From Bacteroidota bacterium (GTDB taxonomy: Bacteria; Bacteroidota; Bacteroidia; AKYH767-A; OLB10): a stretch of DNA of 64,000 nt. The stretch's first letter is position 1. The number at the start of each line of letters is the position of its first letter. The notes below the pieces were generated by a model. That model did no database searches. It was not told where the DNA came from and worked only from the letters and a program-made list of their open reading frames with translations. The stretch lies in NCBI GenBank assembly GCA_016699635.1, contig CP064983.1:1674001-1738000 (forward strand), written 5' to 3'. The translations under genes were made by a program, and so were the position numbers. Shown here one piece after another: positions 1-8,857 of this stretch.

Positions 1-1087
1 TTAAGCAGGCAGTTTTATCATCTGAGTGCAATAAACAGTGGTGTTAAAGAAGTGCGGGCAGTAATTGAAACTGCAAGGCAACATTTTGAAACAGTACAAC
101 AGCCATCAATTTTATTTATTGATGAAATACACCGTTTTAGCAAATCGCAGCAGGATTCTTTACTTGGCGCTGTAGAGAAAGGAATTATTACACTGGTTGG
201 AGCAACAACAGAAAATCCATCGTTTGAAGTAATCTCACCCTTGCTATCGCGCTGCCAGGTTTATATTTTAAAAGCCCTCACTGCAGAACATCTCAGGACT
301 ATTTTACATGCTGCATTAACAAACGATGCAGTACTTAAAGAACATAAAGTTACTATTAAAGAAGATGATGCTTTACTGCGTTTCAGTGGTGGCGATGCCA
401 GAAAACTTCTTAATCTGCTCGAATTGGTCATTCAGGTAAATCAACAAAACGAAATTTGTATTGACAATAAAATGGTAGAGCAAACCATTCATCAGAAGAT
501 GGCGCTTTATGATAAAACAGGAGAACAACATTATGATTTGATTTCAGCATTTATAAAAAGCCTTAGAGGTAGCGACCCCAATGCAGCAGTTTACTGGCTG
601 TAAGGATGATTCATGGTGGCGAAGATCCGTTGTTTATTGCAAGGCGAATGCTCATTCTTGCATCGGAAGATATTGGTAATGCAAACCCTAATGCTTTGCT
701 TATTGCCAATCAATGTTTTGATGCAGCACATAAAATTGGTTTTCCTGAATGTAGAATCATTTTGTCGCAGGCTGCAATTTATCAGCCTGTTCGCCAAAAA
801 GCAATTCAAGTTATATGGCCATTGAAGAAGCTTTGGAATTGGTTGCCAAAACAGGCGACCTGCCTGTACCACTGCATCTACGAAATGCACCTACAAACCT
901 GATGAAAGAAATTGGTTATGGAAAAGATTATGCTTATGCACATAGTTATGAAAATAATTTTGTGAAATTAAATTATCTGCCCGACCAATTAAAAGGCAAG
1001 AAAATTTATTCACCAGGGAAAAATATTCGCGAAGCAGAGTTTCAGCAATTTTTAAAAATACGGTGGGAGAATGAATATGATTACTGA
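1..1087 (+). CDS. rarA: Replication-associated recombination protein A (RarA/MgsA), 5'-truncated, two frameshifts
   Basis: This is an AAA+ ATPase of the RarA/WRNIP1 family, which acts at stalled replication forks. The frame is open from base 1, so the N-terminus with Walker A lies outside the window. Visible are the Walker B stretch ILFIDEIHRF, the sensor-1 stretch GATTENPSF and the arginine-finger region LLSRCQVY. The C-terminal part carries the family sequence GGEDPLFIARRM and a C-terminal KIYSPG segment. The reading frame shifts by one base near 600 (YWL then stop, resumed as RMIHGGEDP) and again near 784 (AAIY, resumed as ACSPKSNSSYMA). Both fit the loss of one base, and protein similarity continues across them, so I treat it as one gene damaged by sequence error rather than three genes. 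Confidence 0.9.
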
Positions 1088-1134
1088 CAAAAAATAAATT
1101 GTTTAATAAAAGTTAAAATGTATGACATTTAAAA

Positions 1135-1142
1135 TATCTTTG
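1135..1142 (+). promoter_or_regulatory. Candidate -7 promoter element for creD
   Basis: TATCTTTG matches the Bacteroidota -7 consensus TAnnTTTG and lies 39 bases before the creD start. I see no good -33 TTTG at the usual spacing, so this is only a candidate. Confidence 0.35.
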
Positions 1143-1181
1143 TTTAAATCCGTTTAAAAGAAAAATAACCAACATCATTTC

Positions 1182-2516
1182 ATGGAAAATACTTCACACT
1201 CTTTTTTCGACCGACTCAATCAATGGATAAAAAATTCTGTCATGGTGAAACTCCTCAGCATGGCAATTTTGATTTTATTATTACTTATACCATCAGAAAT
1301 GGTGCAAAGTCTGATTAACGAAAGACAACAAACACATGACAGTGCATTAGACGAAATTTCATCAAAGTGGGGATTTGAGCAGCACCTCAGCGGGCCTGTG
1401 ATTAATGTACCTTACCAAAGTTTTTTTGTTGATGCCGATGGAAAAAGAAAATCTCAAATTCAATATGCACATTTTTTGCCTGAAGAATTAAAAATTGCAG
1501 GAACGCTTGAGCCTGAAATGCGTCATCGCGGCATTTACGAAGCTGTAGTGTATAAGTCAGATGTTTCGTTAAAAGGATATTTTCGTTTTCCTTATTTTTC
1601 TGAATGGAATATTGCCCCATCAGATATTATGTGGAAAGAGACTACGCTGTCTTTAGGCATTTCTGATTTGCGCGGAATCAAACAACGTCTAACCATCAAC
1701 CTGAATGGAAATTCTATTGAGTTTAATCCGGGAGTAGAAAATAATGATGTGCATGAATCGGGTGTAAGCATACGTTTACCAATAGCCGATTCGCTCAATA
1801 AACCGGATTTTAAATTTGATATGTCTTTTAAGCTCAACGGCAGCAAGGAAATGTATTTTATGCCTTTGGGAAAAGAGACTACTGTTAACATTAAATCGGA
1901 CTGGACTAATCCGAGTTTTGATGGCGCATTTCTGCCCGACACACATCACATCAGCGATAAAGGCTTTGATGCAGAGTGGAAAATATTTCACCTTAACAGA
2001 AACTACGGACAAAAATTCAGAGGAGCGCCAACAGGATTGCAAGAATCTTCTTTTGGTGTTAAGCTGCTTATTCCTGTTGACAATTATCAGAAAACTTACC
2101 GCTCTGCCAAGTATGCTATATTGCTAATTACTTTATCGTTTACACTTTTCTTCTTTATTGAAGTGCTAAACAGAAAACGTATTCATCCGTTTCAGTACAT
2201 TTTAGTTGGTGTTGCTTTATGTTTGTTTTATACTTTGTTGTTGTCTGTATCGGAATATATTAGTTTCAATTTATCATATCTGTTATCTGCTGCTGCTATT
2301 ATTTTACTCATCAGCCTATATGCAAAAACAATATTCAACAACCTGCGCTTAGCTCTGTTGTTTAGTCTGGTGCTGATAATTCTGTATGTATTTGTGTTTT
2401 CAATCATTCAGTTACAGGACTATGCATTGCTGCTCGGAAGTATAGGTTTGTTTATCGTGCTTGCATTGGTAATGTACTTGTCGCGGAAAATCAACTGGTA
2501 TGGTTCAGAAAAATAA
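1182..2516 (+). CDS. creD: CreD-family inner membrane protein
   Basis: CreD-family membrane protein (Pfam CreD), linked in enterobacteria to envelope integrity and the CreBC regulon; its biochemical role is unknown. The 444-residue product has an N-terminal membrane helix at about residues 20-43, a large periplasmic domain to about residue 305 with the family segment GPVINVPYQ, and a C-terminal block of about five hydrophobic helices (residues 310-435). This is the usual length and topology of the family. The start is the first ATG after a candidate promoter. The end overlaps yraN by 17 bases, so the two are probably co-transcribed. No CreBC two-component genes are visible nearby, so regulation by that system cannot be assumed. 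Confidence 0.88.
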   Translation: MENTSHSFFDRLNQWIKNSVMVKLLSMAILILLLLIPSEMVQSLINERQQTHDSALDEISSKWGFEQHLSGPVINVPYQSFFVDADGKRKSQIQYAHFLPEELKIAGTLEPEMRHRGIYEAVVYKSDVSLKGYFRFPYFSEWNIAPSDIMWKETTLSLGISDLRGIKQRLTINLNGNSIEFNPGVENNDVHESGVSIRLPIADSLNKPDFKFDMSFKLNGSKEMYFMPLGKETTVNIKSDWTNPSFDGAFLPDTHHISDKGFDAEWKIFHLNRNYGQKFRGAPTGLQESSFGVKLLIPVDNYQKTYRSAKYAILLITLSFTLFFFIEVLNRKRIHPFQYILVGVALCLFYTLLLSVSEYISFNLSYLLSAAAIILLISLYAKTIFNNLRLALLFSLVLIILYVFVFSIIQLQDYALLLGSIGLFIVLALVMYLSRKINWYGSEK

Positions 2517-2877
2517 GGGAGATCATTATCAGCTTGGTCGCGAAGGCGAAAACATGGCAGTTGAATATTTAATTGCCAATGGCTATAAGATTGTAGAACG
2601 CAACTGGCGTTTTGGAAAATTGGAGATTGATATTATAGCCTCTAAAGGCAACCTGTTGTGCATTGTCGAAGTAAAGACTAGAACGGGAGATTATTTTGGA
2701 GAGCCCGAAGAAGGTGTTACCAAAGCTAAAGAACGTTTTCTGGCAACGGCTGCCGACCACTACATCATTTCAAAAAATTTAGATGTGGAGGTGCGCTATG
2801 ATATTGTTTCCATTGTAATTTACAATGGCCGTCATGAATTGAAATTTATTGAAGATGCTTTTTATCCTTACTCCTGA
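2500..2877 (+). CDS. YraN family protein (UPF0102), nuclease-fold
   Basis: Small soluble protein of the YraN/UPF0102 family (125 residues), which has a restriction-endonuclease-like fold; the cellular substrate is not established. The family signature is clear: G-R-E-G-E-N-M-A near residue 14, YLIANGYKI, RNWRFGKLEIDII and VEVKTR. The E/D...E-x-K arrangement (EIDII followed by VEVKT) is the nuclease-like metal site. The ATG at 2500 lies inside the end of creD, so translation is probably coupled. The gene ends two bases before the convergent Crp-type regulator, with no obvious terminator in between. Confidence 0.9.
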   Translation: MVQKNKGDHYQLGREGENMAVEYLIANGYKIVERNWRFGKLEIDIIASKGNLLCIVEVKTRTGDYFGEPEEGVTKAKERFLATAADHYIISKNLDVEVRYDIVSIVIYNGRHELKFIEDAFYPYS

Positions 2878-2878
2878 A

Positions 2879-3504
2879 TTATTGCAGAAGTGTAATTTTA
2901 TTTCGTCCCAGTTCCACGCGACCATCAACCTCTAGTTGTTTCAACAAACGCGAAACAACTACACGTGCAGTGCCCAACTCATTGGCTAATTGTTCATGAG
3001 TAACGGTAATGGTTTTTGACTTAGAAAGTTCAACTTTTTTCTGAAGTAATAAAATCAAGCGTTCATCAATTTTTTTGAAAGCTACTGCATTCACTACTTC
3101 AAGAAGCTCTTCAAAGCGTTTGTGATACAGTCTGAAAATAAAGTCAAGCCAGTCGTCATGTTCGCGAATGAGTGTGATTACCTTGTCAACGGGAACAAAT
3201 AAAATTTCTGTTTCATCTTCGGCAACAGCTCTCACCTTGCTTGTGTCCTGATGTATGCCACCCAGAAAAGACATGATGCAACTTTCGCCACTTTTAATAT
3301 AGTAAAGTAAAATCTCTTTTCCTTCGTCATCATTACGCATCACTCTGATGGAGCCGCTGAGAACAATAGGAATAGAACGGATGTAGGCATTTTCGTTTAA
3401 TATTACATCTCCGGCATTAAATTTTTAGTTGTTCCATACGAAATTAGTTTTTCGCGAAGTGCGGGTGACGATTTAAATTCAAGCGATTCAGTAATATTTT
3501 CCAT
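2879..3504 (-). CDS. Crp/Fnr family transcriptional regulator (one frameshift)
   Basis: Cyclic-nucleotide-binding fold plus Crp-type helix-turn-helix. The C-terminal part (HEQLANELGTARVVVSRLLKQLE) is a typical Crp DNA-recognition helix, and the central part is the sensory barrel and dimer helix. A start at 3343 would cut the barrel in half. Reading upstream gives a proper N-terminus from the ATG at 3504 (MENITESLEFKSSPALREKL) that is out of frame by one base near 3419-3421, where an A run on the plus strand appears one short. After correction the protein is about 208 residues, normal for Bacteroidota members of this family. No cysteines of an FNR iron-sulfur cluster are evident, so the signal is unknown. 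Confidence 0.85.
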
Positions 3505-3508
3505 ACAG

Positions 3509-3516
3509 CAAAAGTA
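3509..3516 (-). promoter_or_regulatory. Candidate -7 element of the Crp/Fnr regulator gene
   Basis: On the minus strand TACTTTTG (consensus TAnnTTTG) sits only four bases before the ATG at 3504, with a TTG about 16 bases further upstream. If real, the transcript would have almost no leader. Confidence 0.45.
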
Positions 3517-3536
3517 AACAATGTTGTTGCAACAAT

Positions 3537-3869
3537 TCAGCCTTCAATAAACAAGTATAAACCAATCAGAACAACCAACACTGCGCCTGGTGTGAGTCCA
3601 TAGAGTGCAAAATCGAATAAAAAAGGTATTGGATTAACTATAGAAAGTAAACAGCCTATAAAACCCATAAAGGCACCTGCAGCCATCAGATAAATACCCT
3701 TGGTTTGGCGTTTTATACAACACAACTTTTTAAACAACTCTGACGATTTTGTATCGGCATCAGCAATATTGTGTGATGAAAGCACCTTTTTTACCTCATC
3801 GGCAGAAGTGCAATGTGTAATGAGTCGGAGAAAATCATTATCTGTGTAAAGAGGTTGGCTGCTTGTCAT
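3537..3869 (-). CDS. Small two-helix membrane protein, unknown function
   Basis: A 110-residue protein I do not recognise. The first 60 residues are polar and contain a CTSADEV segment and a paired cysteine (KLCCIKR). The C-terminal half has two hydrophobic stretches, about residues 62-80 and 84-108, rich in glycine and ending one residue after the second helix, so it is likely an integral inner-membrane protein with a cytoplasmic N-terminal part. It lies between the Crp-type regulator and the divergent DNRLRE protein. It is a single clean open frame with a normal start. Confidence that it is a gene is fair; function is open. Confidence 0.6.
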   Translation of the reverse strand: MTSSQPLYTDNDFLRLITHCTSADEVKKVLSSHNIADADTKSSELFKKLCCIKRQTKGIYLMAAGAFMGFIGCLLSIVNPIPFLFDFALYGLTPGAVLVVLIGLYLFIEG

Positions 3870-4000
3870 ATTTGCGTTAGTGTTTAATGATGATAAATGC
3901 TATGGTAAGGGAAAATCAAAAATAATTAAAATATGTCAAAAAAATGCAGTTGGTTTTAAAAAAAGTCTTTACTTTGTTATCAATTACAAAAACCATTATT

Positions 4001-4942
4001 ATGAAAAGAACAATTACCCCACTTGTTGCGCTTTGCATGATGGCAGCAACATCGTTTGCACAAACAACCATTGTATTACAACCCGGACCTGCCGATGGCA
4101 AGGATGCAGAAATTTTCAGTTGTGTAAGCTGCGGATATGCCGGCAACAACTATGGTACAAAACGCGACCTGAATGCTATTGCCTGGACAAAGAGCGGCAA
4201 CAACTCCAATGTGCGTTCGCTTATTCAGTTTGATTTAAGTGCTATTCCTTCCAATGCATTTATCAATAGTGCAACACTATCTCTTTATTTTAATCCAACC
4301 TCAGAAGAAGGCAAACACTATTGTTATCCACACAGTAATTCAAGTTATTTGGAACGCATCACCTCCAATTGGAGCGAAACAACTGTGACATGGAACAATC
4401 AGCCATCAACCACAACACAAAACAGGGTTTCTTTAGGGGGCACCACATCTTCAACACAAAGTTTTACAAATATTAATGTAAGGCAGCTTATTATTGATTC
4501 GAGAAACAATCCTTCAACTAGCTTTGGATTTATGCTCAGACTTCAGCAAGAACATAAATTTAAAAAATTGATTTTTGCTTCGAGTGATAACACTACAGCA
4601 GCCATCAGACCCAAACTAACTATTACCTACACAGTGCCTGCAGTGGTAAGTAGTGGTCATTCAATGGCGCGATTGGATGAAGGACAAACTTTTGCATCAA
4701 TAAGTGTTTTTCCAAATCCTGTTTCCGGAATAGCAACTCTTCAACTTCCTGACGATGCCGGAAACGGTGCTGTTAAAATTGAAACCTTCAATATGCTTGG
4801 CAAACTTTGTAACAGAATAGAAACTTATGTGAATGCAGATGGAGTTATAAATTTTGATGCATCGGCACTACCACAAGGTGTTTATGTTGTGAAAGTTTTT
4901 TGCAACGAAAAAGTTTATACGCAACGCATAGTAATAAAATAA
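4001..4942 (+). CDS. Secreted DNRLRE-domain protein with type IX secretion C-terminal domain
   Basis: Predicted cell-surface or secreted protein of about 313 residues. The start at 4001 gives a clean signal peptide (MKRTITPLVALCMMAATSFA-Q); upstream in-frame starts add residues that do not look like a leader. Residues about 20-210 match the DNRLRE/CBM96-type beta-sandwich: paired beta stretches such as RSLIQFDLSAIP, TLSLYF, WSETTVTWNNQP and RPKLTITYT. The C-terminal 75 residues (SISVFPNPVSG ... YVVKVFCNEKVYTQRIVIK) are a standard Por secretion tail (T9SS type A sorting domain). The protein is therefore probably exported by the type IX system. Ligand unknown. It stands alone, with scpA 171 bases downstream. 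Confidence 0.88.
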   Translation: MKRTITPLVALCMMAATSFAQTTIVLQPGPADGKDAEIFSCVSCGYAGNNYGTKRDLNAIAWTKSGNNSNVRSLIQFDLSAIPSNAFINSATLSLYFNPTSEEGKHYCYPHSNSSYLERITSNWSETTVTWNNQPSTTTQNRVSLGGTTSSTQSFTNINVRQLIIDSRNNPSTSFGFMLRLQQEHKFKKLIFASSDNTTAAIRPKLTITYTVPAVVSSGHSMARLDEGQTFASISVFPNPVSGIATLQLPDDAGNGAVKIETFNMLGKLCNRIETYVNADGVINFDASALPQGVYVVKVFCNEKVYTQRIVIK

Positions 4943-5113
4943 TTCTGTAATTTTTTCAGGTATTTCTGTTTCTATTCATATAACAGCGGTTTTCACTAAT
5001 GAGAGTTAAGTGATTTGCCATGGGTGAAAACATAAATAAATCATTTTCGGACACCCTAACATAGCCTGTTTTTTTGTTTCTTTGGCAAGAGAAAAAACCA
5101 GGCATTTCTATCT

Positions 5114-5893
5114 ATGTCATCAGAAAGTTTTGAAGTTAAGTTACCAGCCTTTGAAGGGCCGTTTGATTTGTTGTTGTTTTTTATTGAACGCGATGAGTTG
5201 GATATTCACAACATACCTATTTCTAAAATCACAGAAGATTTTCTGAACTACATTCATAATCTTAATGCTTTAAACATTGAGGTGGCTGCAGAGTTTATTT
5301 TGGTTGCCAGTACGTTAATGCGCATAAAGGCAAAACTATTGCTACCCCGACCGCAGATTGATGAACAGGGTAATGAAATTGACCCACGACATGATTTGGT
5401 GCAGCAGTTACTCGAGTATAAAAAGTATAAAGCCGCTGCAGAAGAATTCCGTTTTATGGAAGAAGAACGTGCCATGAAGTTTGTGCGTGGTAATTTGGCT
5501 AAGGAGGCGGCTAAAATTGCTGTTGTTGCAGACAGTGGCGGATTCAGCAGTGAGTTGCATCAGCTGACGATGTATAAACTTATTGCAGCTTATCAGCGTG
5601 TGTTGCAAAGATTCGAACTTTCGCAACTCGACCTGCGCCATACAGTAGTGCAATATCCTTTTACATTAGAATCGGAAAAAGAAAGTATCATCAAGAAAAT
5701 TAGTGTTAAAGCTAGTGTAAGTTTTGAAGAACTGTTTGAGAGCTGTACCAGCAAAATACATGCAGTTTTTATTTTTCTTGCCTTGCTCGATTTGTTGCAG
5801 ATACATGAAGTAAGTATCAACGTTGGCGAAGGGTTCAACAATTTTGTACTGCAGAAACCACAGGATCTGTTTACTCATGCAGATAGAGAGTAA
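5114..5893 (+). CDS. scpA: Segregation and condensation protein A
   Basis: Kleisin subunit of the SMC-ScpAB condensin, which compacts and segregates the chromosome. The 259-residue product has the diagnostic N-terminus FEGPFDLLLFFIERDELDIHNI, in which the helix binds the SMC neck, followed by FILVASTLMRIKAKLLLP. The C-terminal winged-helix part (KASVSFEELFE ... FIFLALLDLLQIHEVSI) contacts the SMC head. Length and order are normal for the family. The last 17 bases overlap the following membrane protein gene, suggesting co-transcription. ScpB and SMC are not in the window. Confidence 0.95.
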   Translation: MSSESFEVKLPAFEGPFDLLLFFIERDELDIHNIPISKITEDFLNYIHNLNALNIEVAAEFILVASTLMRIKAKLLLPRPQIDEQGNEIDPRHDLVQQLLEYKKYKAAAEEFRFMEEERAMKFVRGNLAKEAAKIAVVADSGGFSSELHQLTMYKLIAAYQRVLQRFELSQLDLRHTVVQYPFTLESEKESIIKKISVKASVSFEELFESCTSKIHAVFIFLALLDLLQIHEVSINVGEGFNNFVLQKPQDLFTHADRE

Positions 5894-6938
5894 AGATGTT
5901 CTGCGCAGGCTGAATCCAACAAAAATAATTTGGCCAATGCTCATTGGTCTGTCAGTGGCAGGTTGGTTGTTTTATGATAATTACGATGGCAAAGTTTTTT
6001 CGCAAATTGACTGGACATGGCATAGCACCTTCTGGATGATTCTTGCAGGCTTTTCTGTATTTGTGCGCGATTTGGCGTACATGATTCGCATTCGGGTACT
6101 TACAGATAATGAACTTACATGGTACAGAAGTTTTATTGTAATTATGCTATGGGAGTTTTCTTCTGCCTTAGCACCGGGAATAATAGGTGGCGGATTTTTA
6201 TTTGCTATTTTTATTCTCAACCGCGAAGGAATAAACCTCGGTAAGAGTATTACCACCATAACCTTTACCTCTTTTCTTGATGGTGTTTTCTTAGCTGTGA
6301 TGGCACCGGTAGTTTATTTGCTGGTAGGTAAGGACGCTTTATTTTCAGGCGTAAATGTGGGGCAAACATCATTGGGTACAAGCATTTTTTATTCTTTCTG
6401 GGTAGTATATTTTATCATTCTTGCCTATAAACTTTTTATTGCTTATGCACTTTTTGTAAATCCATATCTGATTAAAAAAATATTAACGGGCATCTGTTCT
6501 TTTCCGGTCTTGAAACGATTTAGAAAAGGTGCAGTTGAAACAGGCGATCAACTTATCATTGCCTCAAACGGGTTGAAAGATAAAAATCTGAAATACTGGA
6601 TGCTTTCATTACTGGCAACGTTTGCTTCGTGGACAGCAAGATATTCTATTGTAAATTGTCTGATTCATGCATTTCACGGGCAGACCGCATTGTCTGATTT
6701 GATTGTTTATGGTAAGCAGGTAATTATGGGAATAATAATTTTACTTAGCCCCACACCTGGTGGCAGTGGCATTGCCGAACTGATGTTTACCGATTTTCTT
6801 GGTGAGTTTATTCACAAGGGACTGGCACCTACATTAGGAATTTTATGGCGGTTGATAAGTTATTATCCTTACCTTATTGTTGGTGCACTAATTTTGCCAC
6901 GTTGGATTAGAGAGCGTATTGTAAAAAAAATATTTTAG
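5877..6938 (+). CDS. Flippase-like membrane protein, lysylphosphatidylglycerol synthase TM family (UPF0104)
   Basis: Polytopic inner-membrane protein of about 353 residues related to the N-terminal flippase-like domain of MprF. I place the start at the ATG at 5877 (MQIESKDVLRRLNPTKI), inside the end of scpA, because it leaves a short cytoplasmic tail before the first helix; a start at 5823 would add residues read out of frame through scpA. Family marks are ALAPGIIGGGFLFAIFILNREG, FTSFLDGVF and the conserved loop SPTPGGSGIAELMF near the C-terminus. About eight hydrophobic segments are visible. It lacks the aminoacyl-transfer domain of true lysyl-phosphatidylglycerol synthases, so lipid translocation or an unrelated transport role is possible. 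Confidence 0.85.
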   Translation: MQIESKDVLRRLNPTKIIWPMLIGLSVAGWLFYDNYDGKVFSQIDWTWHSTFWMILAGFSVFVRDLAYMIRIRVLTDNELTWYRSFIVIMLWEFSSALAPGIIGGGFLFAIFILNREGINLGKSITTITFTSFLDGVFLAVMAPVVYLLVGKDALFSGVNVGQTSLGTSIFYSFWVVYFIILAYKLFIAYALFVNPYLIKKILTGICSFPVLKRFRKGAVETGDQLIIASNGLKDKNLKYWMLSLLATFASWTARYSIVNCLIHAFHGQTALSDLIVYGKQVIMGIIILLSPTPGGSGIAELMFTDFLGEFIHKGLAPTLGILWRLISYYPYLIVGALILPRWIRERIVKKIF

Positions 6939-6942
6939 GGTT

Positions 6943-7156
6943 ATGAGTAATAAGCGAAGAATTTTTCTGATTGTCATTTCAGTAACTATTGGAATGGGTC
7001 TTTCCGTCATCATTTTTTTAATGAAAAATAAAGGAAAAGCATTAAGCGATATGGACTATCTTTGGTTAGGAACCAATCTGTTTTTTTTCATTGCTGATTG
7101 TTGGCGGCATAGGACTTTATTTTATGAAAAAGAAGGACAATGATCTGATGAAATAA
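6943..7156 (+). CDS. Small two-helix membrane protein (one frameshift)
   Basis: Short gene starting four bases after the flippase-like gene. The first helix (RRIFLIVISVTIGMGLSVIIFLMK) is clear. As written, the frame runs out in a low-complexity tail ending at 7143. Removing one T from the eight-T run at 7081-7088 restores a second helix (SLLIVGGIGLYFMKKKDND) and a stop at 7156. That gives a 70-residue hairpin membrane protein with basic ends, far more protein-like than the uncorrected tail. Function unknown; the tight spacing suggests an operon with scpA and the flippase-like gene. Confidence 0.6.
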
Positions 7157-7191
7157 GAAAATTTTAGTTAAGTAATTTAAAAATCAAAACA

Positions 7192-7983
7192 ATGAGAAAG
7201 CAAACTTTAGTAGTAGCATTAACAATAGTTTTTGGCTTGATGACATTTGCAGTGCAAGCACACAATGAAGGCAAACAGGTTACTTACCAAGCGGGCAACA
7301 CCAATTGTAAAGGTTATGTTGCCTATAATGCACACATTCCAAAAATGCCTGTTGTATTAGTCATACCTGAATGGTGGGGTTGTAATGAATATGCTAAGAT
7401 GCGTGCCGACATGCTTGCTTCTATGGGATATTTTGCTTTTGCCGTTGACATGTATGGTGATGGCTATATTGCACCTACACCAAAAGAAGCAGGTGAGCAA
7501 GCTTCAAAATTTTATACCGATAATGCTTTGGCTATGGAGCGCATTAACGCTGCAATTCAAAAACTAAAAGATTTTCCTATGGCCGATGTTGAGAATATGG
7601 CCATTATAGGATATTGTTTTGGAGGCAGTATGGCACTTAATGCAGCACGTGCTAATTTACCTGTAAAGGCAGTTGTAAGTTTTCATGGTGGATTAAAGGG
7701 CATTGCCAATCCGGCAGAGATAAAACCAAAAATATTAATCTGTCATGGTGGCAGCGACAACTTTGTTTCTGCAGAAGAAGTGACTGCTTTTAAAGCTGAG
7801 ATGGATAAAGTAAAAGCAAGTTACAGATTTATTGACTACCCGGGTGCAACGCATGCATTCACCAATCCTGAAGCTACTGCAGTTGGAAAAAAGTTTGATA
7901 TGCCAATTAGTTATAATGCCGAAGCAGATAAAAAATCATGGTTGGATATGAAAGCCTTTCTTGCAGAGCATCTGAAAAAATAA
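7192..7983 (+). CDS. Secreted dienelactone hydrolase family protein
   Basis: Alpha/beta hydrolase of the dienelactone hydrolase family, 263 residues, with a signal peptide (MRKQTLVVALTIVFGLMTFAVQA, cleavage before HNEGK). The nucleophile elbow is GYCFGG, so the nucleophile is cysteine, as in classic dienelactone hydrolases. The acid is probably the aspartate in HGGSDNFV and the base the histidine in GATHAF. The upstream segment VLVIPEWWGCNEYAKMRADMLA is also typical. It is expected in the periplasm. Substrate unknown: related periplasmic members hydrolyse varied esters and lactones. It converges with the methyltransferase gene two bases downstream. Confidence 0.9.
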   Translation: MRKQTLVVALTIVFGLMTFAVQAHNEGKQVTYQAGNTNCKGYVAYNAHIPKMPVVLVIPEWWGCNEYAKMRADMLASMGYFAFAVDMYGDGYIAPTPKEAGEQASKFYTDNALAMERINAAIQKLKDFPMADVENMAIIGYCFGGSMALNAARANLPVKAVVSFHGGLKGIANPAEIKPKILICHGGSDNFVSAEEVTAFKAEMDKVKASYRFIDYPGATHAFTNPEATAVGKKFDMPISYNAEADKKSWLDMKAFLAEHLKK

Positions 7984-7984
7984 A

Positions 7985-8772
7985 TTATTGCTTTGAAGCA
8001 CTTAATGCATATACAAGAGGCAATTTGTTTTCCATGCCTTTTATCATAAAGTGATTTTTACTTACTTCAACCATGTTGTTTAAACAGTTGTAGGGAGAAT
8101 AATCAAACTCATTAAAAGATTCAATTCTTAATCCGCTGTTTAATAGACTACTCATTACCTCACTCAGACTGTGATTCCAGGTAACTGATGTAGTAGTGAT
8201 TTTTGCTTGTTTATCGGCATAGGTTCCTTCATCAGTTTCAATAATGGGAGCACTTTTAAAATAACTGTACTGTACATATTTAAAATCATTATCAAACATC
8301 CAAACAGCAGGATGAAATTCTGCCATGACAAACACACCTCCTGGTTTAAGAAAAGATGAAATAATATCAGCCCATTTTTGCATATCAGGCAGCCAGCCGA
8401 TGACACCATAAGAAGTAAAAACAATATCAAACTTCTGATCCAAAACAGTATTTAAACTATACACATCACTGCATACAAATTTGCAACCCGTTCCTGATTT
8501 TTTATTCAATTCTATAGCTGTTTCAATTGCTTTTTCAGAAAAATCAACAGCAGTAACTTGCGCACCCAAACGTGCTAAAGAAATGCTGTCCTGCCCAAAA
8601 TGACATTGCAAATGCAGAATTGTTTTACCTTTAACATCACCAAGCAGATTGAGTTCAATTTCATTCAAAGAATTTTTCCTTTAAGAAATGTCTCGTTATC
8701 ATAAAATGCAGAATCTACATGAACATTTGTGCGTTCATTCCAGAGTTTTTTGTTCAAATCTAAATAATCCAT
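7985..8772 (-). CDS. SAM-dependent class I methyltransferase (one frameshift)
   Basis: Class I S-adenosylmethionine methyltransferase. Motif I is GKTILHLQCHFGQDS, motif II is VDFSEKAIE, and the acidic binding residue lies in the CSDVY segment; FLKPGGVFVMAEFHP is the post-core strand. The frame beginning at 8668 lacks the expected N-terminal helix. Adding one base in the T run at 8673-8677 extends it to an ATG at 8772 (MDYLDLNKKLWNERTNVHVDS), which is the usual start for this family, including the conserved KLWNER. The corrected length is about 262 residues. Substrate unknown. Confidence 0.85.
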
Positions 8773-8824
8773 AATGTAAAAATAGATGTTCGGCACAAAT
8801 ACCGGAATATTGTTCAATACATCT

Positions 8825-8832
8825 TATCTTTG
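8825..8832 (+). promoter_or_regulatory. Candidate -7 element for the receiver-Crp regulator
   Basis: TATCTTTG matches TAnnTTTG and lies 25 bases before the ATG at 8858. A TTG at 8810-8812 is closer than the usual -33 spacing, so the upstream half is weak. Confidence 0.45.
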
Positions 8833-8857
8833 CTCTGTAAATTAATCGGAAGAGATT

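Noticed and set aside
3880..4233. An upstream plus-strand open frame overlapping the DNRLRE gene
   Set aside because: It is in a different frame from a protein with a clean signal peptide and domain, is cysteine-rich in a random manner, and has no similarity.
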